NCBI GenBank assembly: GCA_028554645.1
Contig: JAQOOI010000072.1
Span: 186,001 to 250,000, forward strand
DNA from: Omphalotus guepiniiformis
Lineage: Eukaryota; Basidiomycota; Agaricomycetes; Agaricales; Omphalotaceae
Length of the DNA: 64,000 bases
Reading direction: 5' to 3'
A program made the translations under genes and the position numbers. The notes beneath the pieces are model-generated. The model ran no database searches and was not told where the DNA came from. It saw only the letters and a program-made list of their open reading frames with translations. Shown here piece by piece: positions 44,215 through 56,053 of the stretch. Numbering within the stretch: position 1 is the stretch's first letter; the number at the start of each line of letters is the position of its first letter.

Positions 44215-46781
44215 TCAAACCCTAGTCTGCTCCGTAACACCTTCACTCATCCAAAACGCACACCTCTCCCTCTCCGCCAGCGTTACATTCTGCATCACAC
44301 TCGCCGTTTTCAAGCTTCCATCCGCGCCTCTCTGAATAAGCAAACGCTGTCGGGAAAGGGATTCGGAGGTGCCAAACGGGTCCCAGGAAGGTGATGTGGA
44401 TAGTTTCGCAGTTGAGGGATCACCAGATTGAGCAAATGAAGTCCAGTATGCTATTGCTTCTTTCGATAAAGTCGATTCGCTCTATGAGGGGGTGTGATAG
44501 GGAGTGGATATGATAAGTTTCAGGTGGAACGTTTGACGGGTGTCACTCCTGCGGTATGTATATGATAGATTAGAAAAAGGGGGCTGACGTACATTATTAA
44601 AAGATGTAAATGTGTTCCCTGCATTTGGAATTGTGCTATCAGATCAAACTATTCAGCTTCAAGTATTGACATCCTCTTTCTAACAGCTTACTTGGTACCT
44701 AGAATTCGAAGTCAACGTCAGATATCTATGACTCGGAGTGAGAGTTCCTATGTAAGTCAAATACATACCATCGAAGAGGAAATACAGGTCACTTGTATGC
44801 ATCGCGCCTAGGTAAGGGCGTGCGTTCAAGAGAACCGTGTCTGGAGCATTCCATCTACGATATCGTCAAGTGTGGTCGACGGTCGGAGTATCATAGAAAA
44901 GGAGTATGGAGATATTAGCCCATATGAACGAAAGTGACCAGGGAAGAAGAATGAAGAGGTGGATATGAACGTACGCGTAGGAAAAGACATGTTTCGATTG
45001 TCTGCCTTTGGATAGAAGTGCTTCGGCGAGGAACCAGTCCCTAGTAGGTACCAGTTAGTTCATTGCATTTCGATATCGAAAGCCAAAGGGCTCACATGCA
45101 CGTAAATATAACCTCACCAGCCATCGTCCACGCCCGATCCCATTCGGTTTGAAACGGCGTTGGATTCAAATCGCTCGAGAGGGGATACATCGCAAGCGCT
45201 TGACTCTTCGTCTCGTTATCCTACGAGCCCGGAGGAAGTGGGACGCAAACAGGACGCAGAGTAACAGTAATATGCACACAGAGATTGAGCCCCTCATTAC
45301 TTAAGGTAAACCAAGCTCATAATGAACTCACAACTCCAGGCCACCTCTCAAACACAATCCTCTCCACATCCTCCGCCGTAACAAAATCCGCAGGCGATCC
45401 ACCGGCAAACGTCTTTCCATCACCCGTACAGTGCCCTCCAGTGAACTCCACAAGAGAGAAATTGCCTGAGCGGATCAGAGCGGAGGGGAGGGCGGGAAGG
45501 AAAGCTTCCGAAGAGGGTTTTTCGACTACGGGGGAAAACTTCCCGTTTGGAGTGCGGTTGATGGCACATACCAGGGCACCTGTGTATACATGCAAGTACT
45601 CTAGGTGAGGGAGGAAGATTGAGATAAAATTGGAACGGGATAACCTATTGAGGCATTCCGCATACATGGGAGGGTATTGGGGCTGGAAATTGGGCAACCT
45701 ACGAATCCAACAGCGTTCTCTGATCATATACTCAAGCAGCATTCGCTTTGTATAGCATATATGCGCTTACTAAATGTTTCTTCAATCTCTTCATCTGTCG
45801 ACGTAGGCCCGAACCCAATGGACTGTGCTGTAGCGCGCTTGAACGGGGCAGGTTTCGTACCTACCAGACGACCAACCCTCATCCTCAATCCCGACACCAA
45901 TACACAAAACACGAATGGACCCACCTCCATACGCAACAATCTGCATAACAACACTCGCTCCACCTGCACTTTCCCCATAGATTGCTACATTGTCCTTATC
46001 ACCACCAAACTTCCCTATATGCCTCTGTACCCACTCGAGCGCCGCACGCTGATCGAGAAGCCCAGCGTTGAGCGTGAGGTCGTTCGCACCGGAATCGACA
46101 ACGGTGGGTCCGCCTAGGAATCCCATCATTCCTAGGCGGTAGGTTATGGATACGCCGACGAGGCCGGTGGGATGTTGAGCTACCCAGTCATAGAGGGGGA
46201 AGCCTTCAGGGGACTATTAGAGGACAGTCAAAGAGTGAAGCGAGCTTGAAAATGTGTTAGGGCAGGATGTATGCTCACGCCTGCATAAAACCCTCCGCCC
46301 TGTTACACATATGATATATCAACTTAATCCCAAACCAAGATCAACACTAGCTTATGAAACTCACATGAATATACACAGCGACAGGCAACTCATCACCCTC
46401 CTTCGTTCCCGTCGGAATCCATACATTCACATTCAAGCAGTCCTCATCGCCTATCCCCACCTGCGCAGGCCACTGTAAACATGGCGGCCCCCAGCTCCTC
46501 GCATCCATCACCTCAGTCGTCGCCACACTCTCATCCAGCATCTGCGGAGCACGCCAGCGAAGTTCACCAAGCGGTGGACGGGCGTACGGTATCCCACCAA
46601 AGAACGTCACTGGACCGTTCGGGATACCGGTGGGGGTGGTGGTGTTACCTGCGTACGCGGCATACCCGAGGGAAACGACGGGTCCGAGGGGTGAAGTTAG
46701 TGTTTCCGTTGCGGTTGTGAGATTAGACTGGAGGAGAGAAACAATGATAAAGAGGAGTGAAATCGAGATAGGAATCTTCAT
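44215..46781 (-). CDS. Secreted type-B carboxylesterase/lipase
   Basis: The chosen start at 46781 begins a clean signal peptide (KIPISISLLFIIVSLLQSNL). An in-frame ATG 13 codons upstream would add a charged leader and seems less likely. Family hallmarks are VTFFGGIPYARPPLGELRW, then EDCLNVNVW, and the nucleophile elbow FGGDKDNVAIYGESAGGASV carrying the catalytic serine. Further on is LGAMHTSDLYFLF, with the catalytic histidine. The C-terminus RCAFWMSEGVTEQTRV ends at 44215. The gene has about a dozen introns, and the middle exons (44580-45700) are only approximately placed. The enzyme would hydrolyse extracellular carboxylic esters; the substrate is unknown. Confidence 0.88.
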
Positions 46782-47923
46782 GGTGCTCCTTTCGCGCTTC
46801 ACATGGTGAATCTGCTGCATTATATCTGAGAATCCATGGCTACTGCAATGTGACCGCCCTTCAAGACAATGACAATGCTTCCTCTAGCCCCCTCGGGCCG
46901 CCAGCTGAACACTCTGAACAGAAGCTCTACGCGAAGTAAGGTCGTATGATGAGACTTGATCTTAAATAGGCTGGGATAAAGAACATGACAGGCCCGGGCA
47001 GCTGTAGTCACTGGTCTGGAAATAACGCTCGCGAGGACCTATATTAGAAGAAAAAACTCATAACACAGTCAAGACAGACATTGATAACATACTGAACTCG
47101 AACGGGCTCAATTGAGCGTTTGAACGTTTGAACCTTCAAACTTCCGTCTGTTTCATCATCCGCAGACTTACCACAGCTTTGACTTTGTGAATGCGATGCT
47201 TCCGGCGATCCCAGATCACAATCTACCATCTACGACTCAATAACATCCACAGGGGAACAACGAGAACAAGTCAGATTGAGAGAGTCTGCCGCGATTCTCT
47301 GAGCGGAGTTTCAAAAAATACCTCCAGAAAACAAATCTCTGAATCTCTGCTTTCGAATCTCTCTTTGAACACTCAGTCGTGTTTGAAGACACTTTGCATT
47401 ATGATTCAACAGAAGTTTTGCAAGTTTTTTGTTCATTGATACGTATATATAATCCACGCAAATCGTATATAGATTAAACACCCCTCTCAAATTGAAAACG
47501 AAAAAGAAAAAATTCAAAGGTAGAGAGGGGTAACAGCATACAGATACATCTACATCGAAAGTAATCAAGGGAAAGAGATCCGGAAGAGATCCAAAAGAGA
47601 AATATCAGCATGCACCCCTATTGGCTTAAGGGAAAGATTTGAATGGGATGCGGAGGCGGGAAGGTGCTCCGATGTGAGTTCGGGACGTCGGAAGACAAAT
47701 GTACGGAAGCACAAATAGTGAGGAGAATTCGTAAATCATGCAGCGTGAATCAAAGAGCTTGACAAATAGATATCTTCAAAGCACGATCCGTCTTCTGGCG
47801 AGTCTGCGAAACAAAAAGAAAAAGATAAATTCCAAACTTAGAGATTAACCTTTACTATATCTAGAAAAAACCAAGACGTTTTCTCCTACTCTCCACTATC
47901 ATCTTTACTTTTTTCGGAGAGGT
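46782..47923. other. Region between carboxylesterase and ammonium transporter
   Basis: About 1.1 kb with the esterase promoter side and the transporter's 3' UTR. No supported gene. Confidence 0.45.
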
Positions 47924-49809
47924 TTACGCAGTCTCTTTCTCCACGCTGGACTGATCATGCGTATGATGATGGTGATGGTGTTCAGGCTCCCGTCCACCAG
48001 TCGTGACACCAACGTTCGACTTGGTCTCGATCTCATGTCCAATCTCCTGCTCAAGACCAACATAATCGTATGCGAACTCCCCTAGGTCGTGCTCATCGAG
48101 ACCAACAATCTCGGCCTCTTCGTCCCCGCGGATGCGGAGGAACGGAATGAAATGCATGAGCCACAGAATTATCGTCGTCATCAACATGAATATAGACGAA
48201 ACGAAAGCCAGGGAAAGTGAAAGTACTAACCGTCATCGTGAATGAGTACGAAAGGGCGGCGACAGAGTCAGCAAGTTGATACCCGAGCTGAATGTAGTGG
48301 TGGTCTAACCAACCGCCAGGAATGACAGTGATTCCGTCAAAGCCAGCAACAGAGGCCTGAGCGAAGAGACCAGTCAAGACATTGCCAATAACACCACCGA
48401 CAGCGTGCGAGGCAAAGATCTGTTGTGGAATAAGGTCAATATAATCAATCAGATAGCAATCTTCTCTTTCATCAAGGGTGTCATCATAACCGAAAATGAA
48501 CTTGAGCTGGGTGGCGAAATTACACAGCGTCCCTGCAAGGAAACCAAAGAGGACAGCGGCGGCTAGACGAAAGAAATGAATTGAGCAAGAACGGGTAAAT
48601 ACAAGTGACAAGCACTTACGAGCACCAACAAATCCTGAGCCAGGTGTGATGGCCACGAGACCAGCAATTGCACCACTACAGAAACCAACTGCGGACCACT
48701 TTTTCTCAATTCGGTAATCCTAAGAAGAACGGGGACGTTTTAGATCAAGGAAGTGCGGGAAGGAAATTCAATTGGGCTTACCCAGAGCATCCAAGTCAGT
48801 CCACCAACACTTGCAGCCAAGTTTGTTACAAAGCATGCCATAGCTGCACGCAAGTTGGCGCTCAATGCACTTCCTCCATTGAAACCGAACCAACCAAACC
48901 AAAGTAAAGCAGTACCAAGAACAACATAGCTGGTGTTATTGGGTTTGTACGCGAGACGCTCAGTGCCGTAACCACGACGCTTGCCGAGATAAATGGAAAT
49001 GGCGAGGGCAGCGGAGCCGGAAGAAATGTGCACAGGGGAACCTCCAGCAAAGTCAAGACCTCCCATTACAAATGACCAACCGTTGCTGTTCCAGGTCCAG
49101 CAAGCAATGGGGTCGTAGACAAGAGTAGACCAGACGAAAACGAACGCCATCAGAGGGCCGATACGTCCACGCTCGGCAACAGCACCGAGTGCGAGCATAG
49201 GACTAGTTCAACATTGAATAACAATCACTAAGCGGTGAACCAGATAGACGTACGTGATAGCGGCGAACATGAGTTGGTAGACACAAAATACGAGGGAAGG
49301 AATACGGGAGCTACCGATGGAAGGATCGGCGAGGACGCCCTTCAACCCAAAGTACTCTTCACACCCACATCAAAATCAGTCGACGCTGGGAACTATTACA
49401 TCGTGATTACTCACTCAGATTCCCTATGTATGCGCTTCCCGTCTCACTGAAAGCGAGCGAATATCCCCAAAAAAACCACTAGAATCTGTGAGATGGCAGA
49501 ATAACCAAAAAGTATTCACAAGACGTACCTGGAAAGCTACCGTTGCCAATGTCATCATACTCAGATAAATCATTGAGAGTGCATTCTTGCGTCTCAGCAG
49601 ACCAGAGTAGAAGAAACCAAGGCCAGGAATCATGATCCAAACCAAGGCCGTGCCAGCAAGAGTCCAGGCAATATCTCCATTGTTGTAAACGGTCACCGTA
49701 CCATCATCTGCAGTGTACACGATAGTGTTCGCTGACGGGAGACACATGTGAGAGACGTAGGCACAAAAGAAGGAAAGAACATACAGGCATCGTAAGTAAT
49801 ATTGACCAT
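47924..49809 (-). CDS. Ammonium transporter, Amt/MEP family
   Basis: The start MVNITYDA splices to NTIVYTADDGTVTVYNNGDI and then to the first helices: ALVWIMIPGLGFFYSGLLRR, KNALSMIYLSMM and VAFQWFFWGYSLAFSETG. DFAGGSPVHISSGSAALAIS carries the first pore histidine, and IFASHAVGGVIGNVLTGLFA the second. The signatures ALLWFGWFGFNGGSALSA and IEKKWSAVGFCSGAIAGLVA are also present. Eleven membrane helices are expected, with an extracellular N-terminus and a cytosolic tail. The tail is acidic (GDEEAEIVGLDEHDLGEFAY) and then shows a run of six histidines before THDQSSVEKETA. The protein takes up ammonium at the plasma membrane. In fungi, transcription is usually repressed by good nitrogen sources, though I saw no specific sites. 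Confidence 0.95.
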
Positions 49810-52293
49810 GATGGGTAGATAGGTCAAGCTCGCTGTCGACGACGACGAGCAAAAATATGGTTGGCGATGGTGGTTGGGGGCAGGAAACGGGATCCCGAAG
49901 GACGGAGGGGGACTATATAGCTCATAGTCAACTCCAGGAATGAAAAAAAGTTGATCGGTCGGGCGCTAGTAGCAACTGATCCGATAGTAATTTGCTCATA
50001 TACCTCCAAATAAGGAAAGAAGCTGAGACTTTCGCTCCAGATTTAGGACAAAAATTTTCGATTGCTGTCATTGCTTATCGCCCAATGAAAATTCAGCTTG
50101 GCTTCTAGGCACCACGCTTTTCCTTTTCGCTGGTGAGAGCTCTTTCTTCTGACAGATGTAATGTTTTCACTGAAAAAAAGCATATCTGGACTTCCTTAGC
50201 AACGAGTTTACTGCTTGAATTGGCCAAATTTGACTTGCGTATGTGTAGCAAGAAACGAAGCAGGGGCCGAGGACTCGAAAGAGGTACGAATGCCTATCTC
50301 TATCTCCAATTTACCAAGCGAGAGACCCGAATTATTTGAATCCTTCAGTCCTGATACAGTTCGTAAGATATGCATATGTCTAGCCCGCGTATGATCGTAT
50401 GACAGGTCCCCAAGGCGGGCGATATCCTCGACACAAACTCTGGAGTCTGAATTGAACCTGATCCATTCCAGGCCTTCTTTAAGGCCCGGGGCCCTTGTCG
50501 ATCGCGGACGAGGCGTGTTCTGCCGGACGTCAAGATGATAGTTTGCGCAGCACGAGAGTTGCACATCAGCTACTGGCGAACTGGCGACCTCTGGCGACTA
50601 GCGCTGTCCCAACATTTTCAACTTCACCCAATTCCTGATCTCATCACGCCTATATAGCCCTATCCTTCACATTCCAGCACGGAACATTTCACAACCGCAT
50701 ACCATGGACAATTCAGACTAGTCCGAATGTCAACCTTCAAGCTTCAAGCCTTCACCGGCTTGTCAAGATGTCACAAAACTAGACAATACTTAGCCTAACG
50801 ACAAGCTGGACTACACAGATCTTTCCGAGCAGGTGGACATGAGTGAACATGCCGTATTCTGATCCTTGGGCTTGGGCCGTATAACTATTCTGATTCTTCG
50901 CCGGTTCTTCACCTTGGCCGTGGCCATTGACGCTCGGGAATATTGTACCTCCATCCATTATCAATATCGTAGGCGCCACTTTTTAACATGCATGACATCC
51001 TTCAGAAACCCTTTGAATACTGATGTCGGGAATATGGTTTTGGAAACCTGATACATGCAACTTGTTCTAATGCATCCATGGGCAAAGCTACTAGTATGTT
51101 CTCAACAATTGATATCATATTCCCGCTTCATACAACTGCTTCTTCAGAATTTTGTCTGCGACATCTGCACACTTCCTTCCTTCCATCCTTCCATCCATCT
51201 ATTTTAAAGACCCCGATCTCAAGACGGACATATCTTCCTATGTGTACCAGTTGTGTACCTCCCTCCACATCACCGTCATCCCATGATTCCTCAAATTTCA
51301 GCCGTTATCAACACATCCATATGCTGCTCTTTGTGTTACTAGCGGGTATAGAATTATGCTCTCACGCGCTCTCAGGTTCTCGCAACGCACCCTGACCTCC
51401 GACTTCTCGCTCCGCTCTGAAACAAAGTCTTTCTTATCTTCGTACTCAAGACCTCTTCGTCTTCCTTGAACTCGGCGATTACGATCTAATACATACTTAC
51501 CGACTCTCAGTTCGAATGAATGAATTACAATGCCTTGGACTTCGAAATTCCCGCCAATGATTGAGGTGTTGCTGAGGTGGCCATGCGAACAATTTCCCAA
51601 GGTGTATACATACTTAAACTTAAAACTTTCAGCGTCAAATTCACGAATAACTTCGACGGCCCTTCAAACGCATTCGTGGGACGAAGATCCTCCTCCTGGA
51701 CAGTTGATTTGTCAATTGAAGAAGGATGATGGACAGCTTGGTAGAATCTGCTTGGATCCATATGTACCTCTCTTCCTTCGTTCCCTCGTGCGCCCATAGC
51801 CATCTCTCTATGGTCCCCTGTTAGTGGTATGCACAATACATGCACACATTGCACTTTGACATCCGCGTATGTATTTTTTCAGGAGCCCCGTATTCTTCCA
51901 GATTCTTCCCATTCCCTCGATGTTCTCGAGTAACACTCCTGCCCCAGGATAGGCGTTATACGTACACGCTCCGCATGCTCTCAACGAAACATGGATACAG
52001 ATTGACAGATTCTTACCGGGCAGCCGTCCCGTTCCCGTTCCTGTTCCTGTCCAATTCCTCCTCCCTCACCCCGAGCGCTCAGCGTATCTCTACTATCTAT
52101 TTTTTTAAATTATTGCTCTCAATCAACCGTACTGACTTACAGGGCTATCGAAGTGCGATTGATTCCGCTCCAGGACCCATCACGATTACAATTTACAACA
52201 ATTGATTATCGAATTCAAGAGAACTCTCTGGCTTCTGTAAGTACCTGTGAACCTGTCTATTTCTTCTCGCACATATGATACTCACACGTAAAT
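49810..52293. other. Long region without a confident gene
   Basis: About 2.5 kb. The first 250 bases are the transporter promoter. A few stretches near 51.6-52.25 kb read as possible exons on the plus strand: one near 51630 (FSVKFTNNFDGPSNAFVG), a Pro-Val repeat near 52020 (PGSRPVPVPVPVQF), and one near 52145 (RLIPLQDPSRLQFTT). I could not link them into a model or assign a family. Confidence 0.4.
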
Positions 52294-52709
52294 TGTAGTA
52301 GGTTACGATTACATGATAGCGTCAAGATAGTAAGATCTCAGGAACGCGACCCCACCAAGGGACCACTCACGCTCAGGCAGGGCCCCACTTAAGAGGCCAC
52401 TAGTCGGACACTAGCCTAGTCTCTCTTAGGCGGACTCGCTCGGTGTGCCGTGAGCTTATAAGGGTACAGTAGTGGTACAGTAGGCGACTACATAAATCCC
52501 CAAAGCATATAGGGTTACCTGTTGCTGTGCCAGGCTCTACACAAACTATCAATATATCATCGACTATCATCGCTTACTTATCTTAACCCCTCATGCGATG
52601 AAGTCTTTGTGCAGTTGAGTTAAACGACGTATATCCTGGCGTGGAAGACATCGACTGACACCGATCACACGTTCATCGTACATAACCCCCTCCATCTTTA
52701 CCTACTACA
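52294..52709. repeat. Probable solo LTR
   Basis: A 416-base segment begins TGTAGTAGGT and ends ACCTACTACA, a perfect 10-bp terminal inverted repeat with TG...CA ends. The interior has a TATAAGGG-type box near 52457 and an AT-rich 3' third, as in fungal LTRs. No second copy lies in the window, and the bases on either side do not form a clear 5-bp duplication, so the call rests on the ends and composition. Confidence 0.5.
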
Positions 52710-53423
52710 CAAGGCTTATGAGAGAACTAGTGGCCGCCGGGTCCAAATTTCGTTGAATATGCTCCCTGCAGAACATGTGTGTGAGTAGCAGGACGCAAAT
52801 ACCATGCGATATTGGAGTAAACCGTGTATTTCTTCAAGGCGCTGGCGGCTGTTTGAAAGGAAGGGCTTAGGAGTCTTAGTCTCTTAAGTCTCTTAGATCA
52901 GGGGTGTTGGCTCAGGGGTGTAAGGTATGTGAAATCCAGCGACTACAGTGGCTGAGTGGGGTGGGTAAACCGACTCGGACTCCCTTCATCACGCTCGAGA
53001 CCTGCTCGAGGCCACATTGGGGGTTGCGAAAAAAAGCTCGTTGCAAAGCACCTACAAAGAACAAATACGCGTATATCTATTTCTAAGACGATGATAAAGA
53101 TACGACGCTACAGAGAGAATATCTGTTATACTAAAGCAACCACACACAATCGTACGAAGTTGTGAAGATGTAGTGTAAGTGGAAAGGACGGTGACGTACA
53201 GAGATGTACAGGTCGGGTATGAAATGATAAGTCCGGAGTGTCCGAAGGTGTCAGAGGATTACTTGAATGTATATGTTACCATATGAGAAACCGAAATCCC
53301 GAAGAGACGAAGAAAATTGGTTAGAGGGTAGGGGGGATGCTGATAGTACGACACAATTGCGAGTGGCATTGTGACGGTCCAGCGACCGGAAAAGGCTGGG
53401 TGGGAGAACGAGACTGGCAATCT
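52710..53423. other. Intergenic region, no gene seen
   Basis: Presumably the 3' UTR side of the PriA-like gene. Short ORFs only. Confidence 0.45.
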
Positions 53424-54477
53424 CTACTTAGGCAAGGAAATACCAAGACCAGAGACGACGCGGAAAGCATCGCTTAGAACGCCACCGTGACGAGGGTCAT
53501 CCGATCTGTCCTCCTCGCAGTGTTGGCCACTACGAGAGACCTTGTACCCAGGCAGACACTTGTGAACAGCACACACGCCAGAAGCGCAAGAGACATCAGA
53601 GACGCCGGGAAGAGTAGTGCAGTCAACTCCGAGACCCTTGCCACTAAGAGAGGTAGCAACGTCCATGGGGCAGCCGCCGCCTAAGAGAAGTACGCGTTAG
53701 ACGAGGTGTCAAGATTAAGGTCAAGTTAGAAAGACTTACAGCTCTCAAGGTCGTTCTTGACATCAACACACTCCCAATCACGAGGTCCACCACCAAAGAT
53801 ACCGCATGCTTGCCAGCCGGGCTTGCAAGTACGTTGAGTCTGTTTACCCCAGTATGCGAGATCACGCTTTTCAGGAAGAGAGCGGGCAGAGGGGCAAGAG
53901 TGGGAGCACTTGTTGTTGCAGACAGATTTAGGAGCTTTGCATACACATTGCCACTGACCATTCTGCTTTTCCTTGGTGAAGCCGTCGTGGCAGTTGAAAT
54001 CGCAGAGATTGCTCCTTGAGCAGGAAGGTGTGTGCCACTTCGGGAATGTGCACTTGGATTTGTGAGGACTTTTTTGGATCTGTGAAGAAAAAATATCGTG
54101 AGTATGTGGCGCAAGAAGTCAAGGAGGGGGATAATCGTACCATGATGGTGATGATCTCGATGATGGTGATCTTCCCGACGAGTTTAGAGCCTTTCTGGCA
54201 GGTCGGGTGGGTGTCAACGAAGGTAGGAACCTCGCTCTCGCAGATACAGATCTCCTCTGTGTGGCATTTTAGTAGGTGTAGAGGAAAGTTTCGAGGAGAG
54301 TATCGTACCTATGATACCAACACTGACGGACTTGCTACGAGAGGGTGTAACGGTGAGGGCACCAGAAAAACAAGCACAGACTTCAGAGGTCTGTCCACGT
54401 TTTACGAGGCCGTCAATGACTTCCGCTGAAACGACCGCGAAGGCAGAGAAGAGAGCGAAAGCGGTGGCGAACCGCAT
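53424..54477 (-). CDS. PriA-like cysteine-rich secreted protein
   Basis: The minus-strand start at 54477 gives a signal peptide (MRFATAFALFSAFAVVSA) and then exons rich in cysteine: CHDGFTKEKQNGQWQCVCK, CNNKCSHSCPSARSLPEKR and GWQACGIFGGGPRDWECVDV. The C-terminal part, DLESCGGCPMDVATSLSGKG, then LGVDCTTLPGVSDVSCASGV and CAVHKCLPGYKVS, matches the PriA domain first described from fruiting bodies of Lentinula edodes. In that family the protein is secreted and expressed around primordium formation, with no defined biochemical activity. The last exon ends with GLGISLPK at 53424. Introns lie near 53690-53740, 54080-54140 and 54260-54310; their borders are approximate. Confidence 0.87.
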
Positions 54478-55445
54478 CGTAGACGTAAGTAAGGAATGTG
54501 AGGAATGAATGGAATGGCAAGTCTTATAGACTGAGAGCACGGAAGCTCGGGATGAAAGAAGAAGGATAGAACTTGAAGAAGAGGGGCTCTAAGGAAAATC
54601 TCACAGGTTTTAAACTCATAACAACAACACTTTGGGCGATCGGAACAGAAATTTGCCTGCAATTAAAGGATTAGATCGAGTTTCGGTTTTCTGACAGGAG
54701 GCATAAATACCAAATACCCCGTGAAAAATTAAAGCGATAAGTCCAAGAACTCAAGAAAGTTTGCACGTACTAAGATGCCAATGAACAAGAACGATCTCGT
54801 ACAACAAGCATTGATGAAGGCATGTCCTTATAAACTATCGAGAAGTCGCTATAACTTCAACTTGCTCTCTTCTTCAGCTGGTCTTCTTCTTCATGTAAAC
54901 ATTGATGACTCGTTGATCGAGTCTTGGCCCAGAATAGCTCGACAAGCGCCCATGAATTTGAAAGAGGAGGTACAGGTTTTATTTTGGTCCATTCAACCAA
55001 GTCCAATTCGGTGTTCACAGTCTGAGGGAACATGAAGAAGTTCAAATCTCCTTCTCCAGATCGTCTCTAGGGAGACAAGTCTGAGGAGAGAGACCTCGTA
55101 ATTCAACTACAATTCATCGAATATCGATTGTTCATCCTGCCAGCAGGTTAAATTGTAAAAGGTTGAACCCTGATGACATGATAACCATTGACAAGATGAT
55201 CTTGAAGATGAAACACAGGAACAGTAGACGTACGAGATTCGTCGAGATTTTTATCCGTCATGGTTCGCTATATTTTAGAACATCTGGTCTTATCTACGAA
55301 AGAATTGAAAGTAAGGACGAAGTTGAAGTTAAAGTGGACGCGTTGACGTTCAAGGTGAAAGAGAGCAATGCCAAAGCATGAGCAGCCTCGGATACCAGAT
55401 CGGCCGGACCGGAACTCTAAAGGGGCGACCGAAAGTTACGCGCTA
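54478..55445. other. Region between the PriA-like gene and the copia-containing gene
   Basis: No supported gene. A Lys/Glu-rich plus-strand ORF at 55163-55381 (72 codons) has no motif. Confidence 0.4.
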
Positions 55446-55586
55446 TTAGCCGGCCCTGACATCGCCAGTCGCCGGTGGAAGACTACATAGAATAAAACTT
55501 TCCCCTGTGTAAAGTTGCATGCATGTTCACGTTCAGCGCCCAATTTCAGGGCCTTCTTACAAATGAGTGCATAAATTATGAGTACA

Positions 55587-55591
55587 TAATT
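55587..55591. repeat. Left target-site duplication TAATT of the copia element
   Basis: The five bases TAATT immediately precede the LTR and recur at 60982-60986 on the far side. Confidence 0.9.
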
Positions 55592-56025
55592 TGTCAGAAA
55601 CGAGCACTTGTAAGTATCGAGTTCTAAGTACTCAGACGACACACGGATGTGGGAATCGACTGAGATTACATTCTACAGTACCTGTCAGAAACGAGCACTT
55701 GTAAGTATCGAGTTCTAAGTACTATAGAATGAGAGTAAGTAAAAGAATATAAATAAAATAGAAAAGGTATACACACCTCAGGACGACACACGGATGTGGG
55801 AATCGAATGAGGTGTAACTACGTGAATCGAAAAGATATAAGTGACCGATCGTCCGGCCAGAAGTGGTAAGTAACGGCGGGACAGGAGTAGAGTAAGAAAA
55901 TAGGAGGATGGTACGAAAGTGGAAGTCGTGTTTCTATAACTGGAATTGATAAATAAAGAACGTTTCATATGAGTCAAAAGAAAGATATACGAGAAGCCCG
56001 AAGACTTCATGATAATACTTCAACA
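55592..56025 (-). repeat. Copia 3' LTR
   Basis: Reads TGTTGAAG...TGACA on the element strand. It carries an internal duplication: a 41-base block at 55592-55632 recurs at 55684-55724, and a block around CGACACACGGATGTGGGAAT recurs near 55630 and 55783. Differences from the other LTR are mostly single-base insertions or deletions. Confidence 0.93.
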
Positions 56026-56036
56026 CTCCCCCTGAA
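56026..56036 (-). other. Copia polypurine tract
   Basis: On the element strand TTCAGGGGGAG directly abuts the TGTTGAAG start of the 3' LTR. Confidence 0.8.
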
Positions 56037-56053
56037 GCTCGAGGGCATTCATT

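Noticed and set aside
52294..52709. Calling the segment a TIR transposon because of its 10-bp inverted ends
   Set aside because: The ends follow the TG...CA rule, the length and TATA-bearing interior fit an LTR better, and no transposase fragment or TA duplication is present.
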